Shown piece after piece: positions 38,121 to 51,215 of a stretch of DNA of 64,000 nt. Within the stretch, counting starts at the first letter, position 1; the number at the start of each line of letters is the position of its first letter. The notes beneath the pieces were generated by a model. That model searched no databases and was not told the DNA's origin. It saw only the letters and a list, made by a program, of their open reading frames with translations. Both the position numbers and the translations under genes were made by a program. Origin of the DNA: Vanilla planifolia (taxonomy: Eukaryota; Streptophyta; Magnoliopsida; Asparagales; Orchidaceae); the NCBI GenBank assembly GCA_023846275.1, contig JAIUJO010000302.1, positions 514,001 through 578,000 on the forward strand, read 5' to 3'.

Positions 38121-40029
38121 AATTAGACAAATTTAAGTAAAATATTCTAAAAAAAAGAAATATAGAAATGAAAAGAGAGATGAATTATTATTTCATAGTA
38201 ACATAACAAAACTAAAGAAAAAAAATTAAAGAAATTAGATAAGTAATATAAGAAAAATACACCACAAAATTCGACAAAGATCGAATGCAACATCTTTGGT
38301 CAAAAAATTAGGAATAAAACAAAATGCGTTATAAATCATATAAAAACATTCCGGCATAAAATTTAAAAATATATACTTAATTTTATAGAGTTTGCTTAGT
38401 TATGCCCAATAACATTTATTTCATTACCATCAAACCGTGTTTGGAATTACCATAAATTACCAAACCAAAAAATTGTAATTAATAATAAATAATTAATATA
38501 ATATAAATAAAAATGCATACAAGCTAAAATAAGAAAAATTAATTCCAATTCATATTACCCAACCAAAGTGATATAGAGATCCAAACAAGAGAAGAATTAT
38601 AGTTTTGTAATAATACAACCAACTCAAATCAAAATATTTAAAAATATGAGATAAATAGTACTATAAAGTTATATTTTAGGATACTATGTAAATCAACTAT
38701 AACATTCTCTATTGTAAAACCAGATACAATTTATCAAAATGAATGCCATTTTGAATTTCTATCAATTTCCAAAAAAATAAGCATAAAAAATAATAAATTA
38801 TTATTTTAATACAAATGATACATATATTAAAATAGAAATCATATAAATTAAAGTAAAATGACATGAAAAATAAAAGCAATTTAAACATCACAAGAGAGAA
38901 GATTTATAGTTACATTGTAATATAACCAATTTAAAGTAAAACGTTTGGAGAAATAAGATAATTATAAGAAAAAATTACATTCTGAGATACTAAGAAATCA
39001 AATGCAAAATCTTTAAAATGATGTATGAATGGAAATATCTTATAAAACGTGACAAAATTTTTAAAACTAAAATATCTAAAAAATATAGAAATGAATGTTC
39101 AATTGGATAGTGCTCGTTAACACGAGTCCAATGAGACTTTTTTCATCTCCATAAAACCTCAATTGAAATTACAATAGATTAACAAATTAACAAAACACAA
39201 ATAATAATAAAATATGTTGCAATATGAATTAAATATTTATTAAAACTAAAAGTTGATAAATTAAAGCAACACAATGTAATAAAGAAAATTTGATGTAATG
39301 GTAACATGATAGAGGAATTAGTGCATCATTGTAACATAACAAAGTTAGTGAAATTCTTTTTAAATGGGATAAATTTATTTCAAAACGTAGCAATGTATCG
39401 AAATGTGTTAATCGACAGTTAAATTGTTGAACATCAAATCAATTACAAATAACAGTATTTCACAAAATGAAAAAACCCCTAAAAAAATAAAATATTTAAC
39501 AACCTTAAAATTAAGATTTAATTGGATAGAACTTATCAAGGCTAGTGACATAACACTTGCTTCATCTAAATCAAATCTTTTATAGAATTATTGTGAAACA
39601 CTAAATGAAATAAGCATAAATAATAATAAAGAATTATTTTTAAAAATAAGTAAATATATATTAAAGTTGAAATGAGACAATTTGAGGAAATTTAATATAA
39701 GAAAATAAAAGTAATGTAAAGATCATATTAGAAGAATTTCAGAGTCACATAATAATGCAATCAAATCAGAAAAACAAAACAACGAATGCCATAAACAATA
39801 TGTGAAAGTTGTATTTAAAGTTATTAAAAAGATCAACTATAATATCCACTATGGCAAGATCACATGCAAATCAAAATTTCCTAGAAAACTATCACCAAAT
39901 AATATGAAATTACACAAATTAAAAAAAATGAATTTTTAAAATGATTGAGCATGATCAAACATGTTCATCAATGTTTGTTCGTTTGAGGTAATTTGCACTT
40001 ATTAAAAATTATTAAAATAAACAAGTTTA

Positions 40030-40059
<30 letters not shown>
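40030..40059. repeat. (AAT)n microsatellite
   Basis: About ten AAT/TAA triplets expanding the AATAATAATAAATTATT-type block that every minus-oriented monomer carries. Confidence 0.9.
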
Positions 40060-40061
<2 letters not shown>

Positions 40062-40495
40062 AATTAATAATAATATGTAATTACTTATTAGAAATGAAAT
40101 GAGATGAATTAAGCAATGTAATATAAAATAATCAAAGTTAAGCAAATGTGAACTATGGAGAGAATAAGAGTTTCACGTTATTGTAATGAAATCACATAAA
40201 CAATTTGAAGAAATTAATTTATTTATATTCGAAAGATACATTATGACATACAAAAGGAGATTGATTATAACATTCTCAATTATCAAATTAGGTATGAATA
40301 AAAAAATCTTATAAACTACTAAAAAATCTAAAAAACAATATTTAATAATAAAAAAGGAATATTTAGTTGAACATAACTTGTTAAGACAAGTCTAACGATG
40401 TTTGATTTGTCTCCATCTAGCCACATTTGAAATTACTAGTAGTTATCAATATAAATAAACATATGTAATTATAAATTAATATTTTTAATATCAAG

Positions 40496-40511
40496 CATAT
40501 ATATGTATATG

Positions 40512-40587
<76 letters not shown>

Positions 40588-40590
40588 TAT
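40496..40590. repeat. Long (TA)n microsatellite
   Basis: About 95 bases of nearly pure alternating TA with a few G or C interruptions, at the TATATATTAAAG phase of a minus-oriented monomer. Self-complementary, so cruciform-prone. It creates a repetitive Tyr-Ile reading frame on the minus strand that is an artefact. Confidence 0.95.
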
Positions 40591-41346
40591 TAAAGTTAAA
40601 ATTTGATAAATTATAGTAATATAATATAAACAAATCAAAGCTATTTGAATGTGACACCCAAGGAGACTTAAAGTTGTTTCATAATTAACTAAATTGAAGA
40701 AAAACATTTGAGAAATGAGATATTTTATTTTGGAAAAGTATTTTCAAAGACTATAAGGAGTTCGAATGCCACATCATCAAGCCATAAAACCATAGAAAAT
40801 AAAATATCAAAAAAATATTAAAATAAATATCTTGTGAGATAAAGCTTTTGGAGACAATTCTAGTAATATTTTTTTGATATAGTTTTGAACTAATTATTAA
40901 GTATAGTAACTTACAAAATTAAATTATTATAATTCATTATAAATTATTATTTTAGAACAAAATAAATATATGTTAAAATTGAAAAGTGTTAGAAATAAAT
41001 AATATAATATTACCAAATTAAAAACAAGTAAAAATCATAGGTGAAGAAAACTAGAGTTCCATAGTAATAAAAAAATTAAAGTAAAACATTGGAAGAAATG
41101 AGTTAAATATAGTGGAAAGTTGCATTCCAATAAACTAAGGAGAATGAGGGTTGTACTCGATGATTAATTCAAGTCCAAATCAAAATATCTCACAAACAAT
41201 GGTAAAATCCTAGAAAATAAAATTTTTAAACAAAACATAAAAATAAGTATTTAACTTGGTAGAGCTAGTGCAGACTAGTCCAACAACATTTATTTTATCT
41301 CCAATAGACCTTGATTTGAATTGCTCTAAATTACAAAAGAATATAA

Positions 41347-41412
41347 ATAAAATTAACAACAAAGTATTACTTTAATAAAATAAAATTAACAACAAAGTAT
41401 TACTTTAATATT
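41347..41412. repeat. 33-base tandem duplication
   Basis: AATTAACAACAAAGTATTAC occurs at 41,351 and again at 41,384, and the following TTTAATA is repeated too. The two copies look identical, so this is a recent slippage or repair duplication inside an old monomer. Confidence 0.85.
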
Positions 41413-42197
41413 AAGTAAACATATATTAAAGCCAAAATTAGATAAATTGAACCAATATAATAGAACCAAATCAATATAATCTAATAGTCACGTTAGAATA
41501 TTTAAAGTTATATTGTAATATAAATTACTCAAATTAAAATATTTGATGAAATAAGATAAATTTTGCAGAAAAAATACATAGTAAGATACTAAGGAAAAGG
41601 GTGTAATATCATTGATCATAAAATAAGGTATGAATTAACATATCTTATGAAGCATCTTAAAACCATAAAAGATAAAATATTAAAAACTATACATAAAATG
41701 GACTACTTAATAAAGTTGAGCTTTTTGAGATGAGTCCAATGACATTTATTTCCCTGCATTAAAACTCATTTCAAATTGTTGTTAATTTTAAAACTAATTA
41801 AACATAACTAATAATAAACACTATTTCAATATTTAGTGAATATAAAGAAAAAATAAATTAGATAACTTGTAGTACTAGAATATAACAAAATTAAAGAGGT
41901 GTAAAACTTATAAGAGAAGCAAATTAGAGTTTCATAGTAATATAATCAAATCAAAGAAAAACATTTAAAGATATTTGATATGTTTTACATTAATGCAACA
42001 TGCCAGGATACTAATCAAATGTAACATTGTTGATCATGAAATAAGATATAAATAAAAATGTATTATAAAACATGCAAAAACCTTTGAAAATAAAAGATTT
42101 AATGATAACATTTCCAGAATCTTGATGGAACCTTGCATGGAATTATTATAAATTGCTAGAAAATCAAGAAAAAATAATAATAAACTGTTATTTTAAT

Positions 42198-42224
42198 ATT
42201 ATATATATATATATATACATATAA
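42198..42224. repeat. Short (TA)n microsatellite
   Basis: About 13 TA dinucleotides at the same monomer phase as the tract at 40,496-40,590. Confidence 0.85.
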
Positions 42225-42935
42225 CAAGAAATTAGATAAACTAAAGCAATGTAATATAACAAAATAAATGTAATATAAATAAAAATTAAACTTACAAAGT
42301 GATAATTTGAAGCAATGTAATATAATTGAGCTAAAGTGATCAAAAGATCACATTAGAGAGAATTAAAGTTTTCTAGTAACATAACAAAATTAAAAAAATT
42401 AAAAAAGAGATTATTTTTATAGGAAAGTTATGTTTTAATATACTACGGAGTTCAAGTGTAACAACCTTGAAAGTCAACTAAGTGACAAATCCAAATGCCT
42501 CATAAAATAAGTATATAACCCTATAAAACATTTAAAAAATACAAAAAAGAATACTTAAATGAATAAAGCATATTTAATTGAGTATAACAGCAGTTTTTTC
42601 CTCTATATTTGATAAAGTTTGGAATTATTATAATTTGCCAAAGAAAAGTTAGCATAAATACAAATAAAGTATTATTTTAATACTAACAAATTTCATATCA
42701 AAGTTGGCATGAGACAACATGAAGCGATTTAAAATAACCAAATCAAAGTAACAACTTTTAAGAAATTAGATAATTTAAAAGTAAAAGTTGGATTCTATGA
42801 TTCTAAAGAGATGGAGTATAACTTCCTCTATCATCAAATCAGGTACGAATAAAAACGACACATAAAATTAGCAAAAAAGCTTAGGAAAAATGTGTTATAA
42901 ATATATAAGAATGAATATTTAATTATAATAAAAAA

Positions 42936-45044
42936 TTTATAATATATTTTTCGTTATATTTACATAGCTTTTATTTATCTTATTTTATCTTTAATATTCT
43001 TTAATTAATATTAAAATTATTATTATTATTATTATTAATGCTTAATTAATTTGATGTTCCTAATAATCCTTAATAAGGTTTAATTGAGATTAAATAAAAG
43101 TCAATGCACTTGTCTTAATGAGCTATTTCAAATTAAGTATTCATCTTTACGTTTTTGAATATTTTTTGTCATGGGTTAAAAATGCTTTACATGGCATTTC
43201 AATTGATATTTCATTTAATGATTAACGATGTGACACTTGATCTCTTTTATATCTTGGAATTTACCTTTTAAGTTAAATTTATTCATTTATTCAAGGTTTT
43301 TTCTTTGATTTTATTATATTACTATGTAACTCTAAATCTCCTCTTATGTGACCGTTATGTCACTTTGATTTGAAGATATTACATTGTATCAATTTATCTT
43401 ATTTTCTTTAATATATATGTACTTAATATTAAGATAATAATTTATTTTCTTTTTACTATGATAATTGATAATAATTCTGAATTATTTCTAATATATATAA
43501 ACCAAATGTTGTCAGACTCATCAAAATGAGTTATATCTAATTAAGCATTTATTTTTATTTATTTTAATATTTTTTTAATAATTAGAACATACATTTTGAA
43601 AAGTTTTGATTTATGTTTAATTTGATAAACAAGGATGTACGCTAGAACTAATTAGTATTTTAGAATATAACTTTTACCATAAAATATTTTTCATTCTTCA
43701 AATTTTTCACTTAGAATTAGACATTTACTAAGTGACATAGTTCACCTCTTATATGACAATTACTTTATTTCATTTCTTTTCGAAACTTGCTTCAATTTGA
43801 CACGTTAAAGATTTAATATATATTTATTTAATATTGAAATATTTATTTTTATTATTTTACTTATTTACATTAGGAATTCATTGTAATAAATAATTAAATC
43901 TGATAGAGATGAAAATGAAGACATTTGAGTCATCTCGATAAGCTTTATCTAATTAAATATTCGATTTCTTATTTTCAAAAGTTTTATTTGATTTATATTT
44001 TTGTAAACTTTATTAGCCATCTAATTTCCTATGAGATTTGATGATTGGCAAACTCAATCTCTTTAGTATCATTGGATACATCTTTCTTATACTATTCATC
44101 CCATGTGTTCAAATTTTTTTCTTTAACTTTGTTATATTATTATACTAATATAATTCTCTTCTCAAGTGATGCTTACTTTGTTTTGATTTTTTTATTATAT
44201 AATTCTTCAATTTATGACATTTCAAGTTCAATATATATTTACTTGTTATTAAAAAAAGTAATTTTCTATTCTTTCGATTTATTTAGTTTTGTAATTTCTA
44301 ATAACCCTTATTGAAGTCTAAGCTTACGAAAGTAAATGTTGTCGAGCTCATATCAATGAGTTTTATATAATTATATATTTATTTGATGATTAAAAATATT
44401 ACACTTGAACTCTTTTATATCTTGGAATATAACTTTCTCATAAAATAGATCGCATTTCTTCAAATTGTTTGCTTTCATTTGACTATATTACTATGTAACT
44501 CTAAATATCTATTTAAGTGAACTTAGCATATTATTTATATGGTTTGATTACATTTCTTAAATTTATCTTGATTTATCTTTAATATAAATTTACATTATTT
44601 TAAATAAATAATTATTATAATTTGTTCTAATTTGCTTTTCTAATTTTTAGTAATTTCAAATGAAGTCTAATCAAGATGAAACAAATAAGATTAGATTCAT
44701 ACCATAAGACATATTAAATTAAATATATTTTTAATATTTTTAAATACTTTATTTTCTATTTCTTTAGTATTTTGTATCGAATATTTCTTTTGCACCTATT
44801 TTCAATAATCGAAGAAGTCAAACACAATCTTTTTCTTATCTTAGATTTAAATTTCTTTATATATTTTATTTTAATACTTCAATTTTTTACTTTGATTTTG
44901 TTATATCATACTACATCAATTTAACTAATTTTATCTATATTATATCTTATCTTAGTATTAAAATCATGATATTTTATTATTTATAGTTATTTCATTTTTG
45001 TAATTTCTAGTAATTCCAATCGATGTTCGATCAAGATGAAATGC
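42936..45044 (+). repeat. Satellite block, plus orientation (~5 monomers), unit C only
   Basis: Plus-oriented monomers with anchors near 43,240, 43,645, 44,060, 44,405 and 44,830. It starts mid-monomer at TTATATTTACATAGC near 42,950 and ends at a sharp fold-back switch at 45,044. An (ATT)n run at 43,017-43,037 lies near its start. The stop-free stretch 44,045-44,314 is monomer DNA. Confidence 0.85.
43017..43037. repeat. (ATT)n microsatellite
   Basis: About seven ATT triplets at the ATTTATTATTATTTATG phase of a plus-oriented monomer, mirroring the AAT run at 40,030-40,059 in minus orientation. Confidence 0.85.
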
Positions 45045-45065
45045 TTGAGACAAGTCTAGCAACAC
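45030..45065. other. Strand-switch junction, plus to minus, unit C
   Basis: Plus-type GTTCGATCAAGATGAAAT is joined directly to minus-type GCTTGAGACAAGTCTAGC. Both halves belong to the same monomer zone (the CAAGATGAAAC to GACTCATCTC region) read from opposite strands. The join is therefore a fold-back within about 30 bases of the corresponding position. Confidence 0.7.
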
Positions 45066-48000
45066 TTCTTTAGCCCCAATCAAACCTCTTTTGGAATACT
45101 TGTTAATTAACAAAATAAATAAGTAACAATAACAAGAGTTATTACTTTAATATTAACTAATCTATATTAAAGCTAAAATGAGTAAAAGTTAAGCAAATAT
45201 AATAACCAAATCAAAGAAAAAAATCAAAAAAAAATTGTTAAATTGTATGATAAAATTACATTCCATGACACTAAGAAGATTATGTGTAACTTACTTTATA
45301 ATAAAAGAAAATATAAATGGAAATATATGATAAAATATTTCAAAATTATCGAAAAATTATTACAAAAAATATAAAAAAAATTTATTGAATGGAGCTCATC
45401 AAGATGAGACTAATGACATTTGTTTTGTCACAACCTCACCTCATTTTCATTTTCTAAGTAACAAAATTAAATATGTTTAAATAATAAAAAAATTATTATT
45501 TTAACATTATGTAATCATGTATTAAAGCAAAAATGAGCTAAATTAATGTAATTAAGTATAACAAAATAAAAATGATATAAGGGTAACACATGAAGGGAAT
45601 AAGAGTTTCATGGTAAATTAAATAATTCTAAGGAAGCAATTTGAAGATATGAGGTAAATTATTTAGGAAATATGCATTCCAAGATAATAAGAGAATGAGA
45701 GTAAAATCATTGAACATCAAATCAGATAAAAAAGAGCTGTTTCAAGAAATATTGCAAAACCTTAAAAAAATGAGACATTTAAAAATGTAAAAAAGGCAAT
45801 TCATTGAATAGAGCTCATCGAGAGTAAATAAGTATAAATAATAATAAATAATTTTATATCAGCTAAATTTATAATATAACTAACATGAGGAAAATTGATG
45901 CAAGCTAATGTTATAAAATCAAAGAATGTGAAAGTCACAATAGATGAGAATTTGAGTTTCATTATAGTATAGCCTTATTGAAGAAACATTTTGAAAAAAT
46001 ATTATAAATGTTACGAGAAAGTTGTACTCCATAAAACATAGAGGATTGGCTTTAGGGTCTCTAATTATCAAATTAAATGCAAATTAAAATGTCTTATGTA
46101 AAGTGCCAAAAAAACTTTGAAAGTTAAATATTTGAAAACATTAAAATCAATATTTGAAAATAAAATGTTTCTTTTGTATCCATAAAACCTCATTTGGGGT
46201 TACTATGATTTATCAAATTAAAAAAGTGTACATAATAACTAAATTGTTGTTTAATTTTAACTAAGTATAAATCAAAGTTGAAGTGAAATAAATTGAAGTA
46301 ATATTGTAAAAAAATTAAGCATTGTAGGCATCACACAAAAAGCAAACTAGCATTCCATATTAAAATAACATACCCAAAGGAAAATAATTCAATAAATGTT
46401 GTAACTAATCTGATAATTTTTCTAGGTTAATAACAATGTTGACTCTAACACCATTGATGGTTAAATCACATATGAAAAAAATTACAACATAAAGTGTGCC
46501 AAATTTATAGAAAAAATATTTATAAATATAAAGTTAATATTTGAATCGATATATTTCATTGAGATGAGTCTAATGAAATTTAATTTTATCTTAATCAAAC
46601 CACCATTAGAATTTCTATGAATTACCAAACCAAACAAGTACAAATAACAATAAATTATTATTTAATATTACGTAAATATATATTAAAATTAAAATTAGAG
46701 AAATGAAAGGAATGTAATGTAAGCAAAACAAAATAATTTAATGGTCGTAGGAGATGTGATTTAGAGCAACAAACTAATTAAAAAATTGTAGCAAAAACTT
46801 TAAAAAGTGATATAAATTGTATAGGAAATTTCTATTCTAAGGTATAAAGGAAATGAAATGTAGCTTCCTCTATGGTAAAATGACGTATAAATCAAAATTT
46901 CTTGTGAAGTATGGCAAACCTCAAGAAAATAAACTATATGAGAAATATAAAAATTAATATTTAATTAAATAAAGTTTATTGGGATTACTCTTTATTTAAC
47001 CCAACCAGCCCACATTTAGAATTACTAATAACCTGCAAAATTATAAGCCCAAATAGTAAATTAAACTAAAATAATATAAATTATACCAATGTATCATAAA
47101 AAAAATCAAAAACATGTAAATGATGCATGAGAGAAAATTCAAAGTGACATAGTAATTCAATGTAATCAAAGTGAAAATTTTCTAAAGATAGATAAATTGT
47201 ATGACAAATTTCCATTACAAGACATTATGGAGATTGAGCATAACATCCTTGACCATCAAATACGGTATTTAAATTTTTTACAAAGTTTTCGAATCCCTTA
47301 GAGAATAAAAGATTTAATAACATTAAAATTATTATTTCTCAAGATAGAATTCAACTACATGACTCTAAAGAAATCTATTTTGTCTCAATCGAAACTTATT
47401 TAGAATTACTATAAAATACAAATTAAATAGGCATAAATAATAATAAATTACTAATTTAGTATTAAAAAATACTTAGCAAAGCATAAATGAGATGAATTAT
47501 CGAAATGCAACATAATCAAATTAGTGGAATGTTGAAGTTACATGAGAAGTGAATTTTTCATAGTAATATAATCAAATGTAAGACATTTCAAGAAATGAGA
47601 AATTATACAAGAAAGTTACATTTCATGATACTTGAAGATCAAAACCATAAAAAACATGTTAAAAAAATATAAAAATTAGTATTTAATTAAGTAGAGCTCC
47701 TTGAACCATTTCCAAACAATATAAATATAAATAATAATGAATTGTTATCTTAATATTAAGAAAAATAATATTAAAGTTGGAATGAGATAAAATGAAATAA
47801 TATAACATAACATTATCAATGTAATATAAAGTTCACAAGAGAGGTGATTTAGAGTTAGATTATAATATGACAACATCAATGTGAAAAATTAGAATTGTTA
47901 AGATAAGATGTAAAAGAATGTTGTATTCGAATCACTATGGAAAATGAGCGTAGCATGCTCCATCAACAAATTAGAAATGTAGCAAAATAAATCCTAAAGC

Positions 48001-50070
48001 ATACCAAACTCTTAGAAATTATAATATTTCAAAATTTTAAAAAATAATATTTAGTTATGTTGAGCTCATTGGGATGTGTCCAAGGATATTTTTCATATCA
48101 AAAGGACAACATTTTTAGTTATTACAAATTAAAAAATTAAACAACCATAAATAATAATAAATTATTATTTTCAAATCACGTATATATACATTAAAGATAA
48201 AATAAGATAAATTGAAGCGACATAATATTAAAAACCAAATATAAATGAAAAATTTTGAAAAATGAGATAAATTATACTTAAATGTTCCATACAAAGATAT
48301 TAAGGTCATAGAAAATAATAAACTCGAATGAAAAATCAAGTATACATCAAAATATTTTTTAAATCAAGTTAGAAATCCAAGAAAATATGTGACATTAAAA
48401 TATAAAAATGATTATTTAATTAGATAGGTCTCATTGAAATAGCTCCAATGATGTGGGCTTCATCACAAATGCACCTCATTTGGAATTATTACAAATTATC
48501 ATATAAAATAACCATAAAAAAATTATCTATTTTAATATGAAGTAAATATATATTAAAGTTGAAACAAAATAAATTGAAGAAATTTAATATAACCAAATCA
48601 AAATGGTGTAATTATCATGTAAAGGGAGAATAATAGTTTTGAAGTAATATAACCAATTATATTGAATAACTTTGAAAAAGAGAAATAAATTATATGAGAA
48701 ACTAGCATACTAAGATACTAAGGAGATCGAGTATAACATTATCAATCATAAAATTAGATACGAATAAATATGTTTCAAAAATTATACCAAAAAAATAAAA
48801 AAATAAAATACATAAAAATTTACAAATGAATATTTAATTAAAAAAAGGTCATTGGGGTAATTATAATGACATTTGTTTTGTGTCGATTAGATGTCATCTG
48901 CAATTACTATGAATAACCAAGGAAAAAAGTATAAATAATAGCAAATTATCATTTTACTTTTAAATGAATATAAAATGAACCTAAAACGTGTTAAATTAAT
49001 GAATTTTAATATAACTATGTCAAAGTAATGCAAAACTTCAATAATAGAAAAGTTATATTTTAATAGCCATATAACCTAATCAAAACAAAAAAAAATAAAA
49101 AACTAGTTCAATTCCAAAAATATATTAAGTATAACATCATTAATCATAAAATTAGATATGAATTAAGATGTGTCATAAGATATTCCAAAAGCCTAGAAAG
49201 TAAAATGTTTGTAACTATATAATTGAATATTTGATAAGATTGAAACCATTGAGAAGAGTTGAATGACATTTGCTTTGTCTTATTTGGATGTCAAATATAA
49301 TTACCATGAATTTCAAAAGTCATTAGACATAAAATATAAATAAACATTATTTTAAAATTAAGCAAATATATATTAAACTAAAATGAGATAAATTAAAATA
49401 ATATAATATATCCAAATAAAACTGATGTAAATGTCATATACGAGTATAATAAGAGAACATATTCTAAGAAAAGTAAAAATTGTTTAAAAAAAAGGCCAAT
49501 TATGTCGAAAAGTTGGATTACAATAAACTATGAATATTGATTGTAATATTCTTCAATGTCAAATTAGGTAAAAATCAAAATATTTTATAAATAATACCAA
49601 ATCACAATATTAAAAATATAAAACTAAAAAATTGATTAGATAAATCTCTTCGAGGAGAGTCCAACAACCTCAATTCCACCTTGATTAGATCACATTTAAA
49701 GTTAAAAAAAATTAACAAAGAAAACAAGAAAATTGTTAACAAATAATTATTTTAATATTATGTAAATATACATTAAATCTAAAATGAGATAAATTGAAGC
49801 AATAATATATAGCCAAATCACTATGATGTAAAAAGTCAACCATAATAGATTCAGAGTATCAAAGTGATATAACCAAATCAATGAAAAAAATTTAATGAAA
49901 AGAGATAAACTATATGGGCAAGTTGGTCACAAAAAAAACTAAGCAAAATGACTGCAACATCCTTGATGGTCAAAATTGTTATGAATCTAAATATCTTGTA
50001 TAAGACAACAAACTTTTAGAAGGTAAAATATTTAAAAATAAAAAATAAATATTTAATTTGATAGTGCTTG
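45045..50070 (-). repeat. Satellite block, minus orientation (~12 monomers), unit C only
   Basis: Reverse-oriented monomers with minus-type anchors near 45,262, 45,670, 46,025, 46,828, 47,210, 47,608, 47,925, 48,290, 48,707, 49,105, 49,505 and 49,930. It runs without a break into the arm 50,071-51,215. Its right end marks the right breakpoint of the deletion in A and B. The stop-free stretch 48,115-48,339 is monomer DNA. Confidence 0.85.
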
Positions 50071-51215
50071 ATGTGATGAGTCCAACAATTCTTCTTTCAT
50101 CTTGTTAGAACTTCATTTTGAATAACTATGACTTATAATAGAAAATTGATATAATTAATAACAAATTATTATTTAAATACTAAACAATTATATGTTAAAG
50201 CTAAAATGAGATTAATTAATCTAATCCTATATAACAAAATTATGGTGAATTAAAGGTCACATAAAATGAGAATAAGAGCTTTATCATAATGTATCTAAAT
50301 CAAATACAAAAAGTTGAAGTGAAGTAAATTGTATGGTAAATTATCATTCTACGATCCTAAAAAAATTGAGGGAAATATCCTTGATTATCAAATCATGTAT
50401 AAAATGAAATGTCTAGTTAATGATGCAAAAAAAATACAAAAATAAAGTATTTAAAAATATAAAAATAACTATTTAATAAGATAAAGCTCATTTTGATGTG
50501 TACAAAGATGTTTATTTTGTTTCCATTTGGAATTATGGTAACTTACAAAAATAAATAGCCAGAACTAATAATAATTTATCATTTGAATATAAAATAAACA
50601 TATTTTATACTTTAAATGATATAAAATGACGCACGAAAATATAACAAAATCAAATCATGGTGAATTAGTTTTTTATAGTAATATAAACTAGTAAATTTAA
50701 AACATTTGAAGAAAAACAATCAATTAGATGGCAAAGTTCTTTTCTAAGGTAATCGACTATAACACCATCAATATTTATATTAGGCGTGAATCAAATTGTC
50801 CTATAAAATTTCTAAAATACAAGAAAATAAAAAGTTAAAAAAATAAAAATAAGTATTTAATTAGATAGATCTCATTAAGACATGTTAAATGTTCTTTGTT
50901 TCATCTCTATCACTCTCATTTGGAATTACTATAAATTAACAAGTAATTAAACATAAAAAAATGTTAGATTAGTACAACAATGTTAAGTAATTATATATTA
51001 ATCTAAACTAAGATAGCTTTTGGCAATATATTGTGACCAAATCAAAAGAATTTCATGGTTAATACTAGAGGAGAATTCGAGTTAAAAAGTAATATAACCA
51101 AATCTAAATAAAAGACTTGAGTAATGTGATAAATTATATGGAAGAGTTGCATTCCAAGATGATATAAATATCAAGTGTAATCTTCTTAATCATCAAATCA
51201 TTAACATCAAGAGTT
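50071..51215 (-). repeat. Minus-orientation satellite arm, unit C
   Basis: Begins ATGTGATGAGTCCAACAATT and matches 1,269-2,425 and 20,209-21,363 throughout, including the AATTAATCTAATCCTATATA stretch near 50,213. Here it is simply the continuation of a longer minus block, whereas in A and B it abuts the retroelement. Confidence 0.85.

Larger units (their letters stand above)
38121..42935 (-). repeat. Satellite block, minus orientation (~12 monomers), unit C only
   Basis: Reverse-oriented monomers, recognised by minus-type marks such as GTAACATAACAAAACTAAAG near 38,200 and TTTATTTTATCTCCAATAG near 41,290. Contains several simple repeats (40,030-40,059, 40,496-40,590, 42,198-42,224) and a 33-base duplication. 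Stop-free stretches at 38,709-38,891 and 40,417-40,707 come from this array and its TA tract and are not genes. Confidence 0.85.

Noticed and set aside
40417-40707. Minus-strand frame with a Tyr-Ile repeat
   Set aside because: Product of the (TA)n microsatellite at 40,496-40,590.
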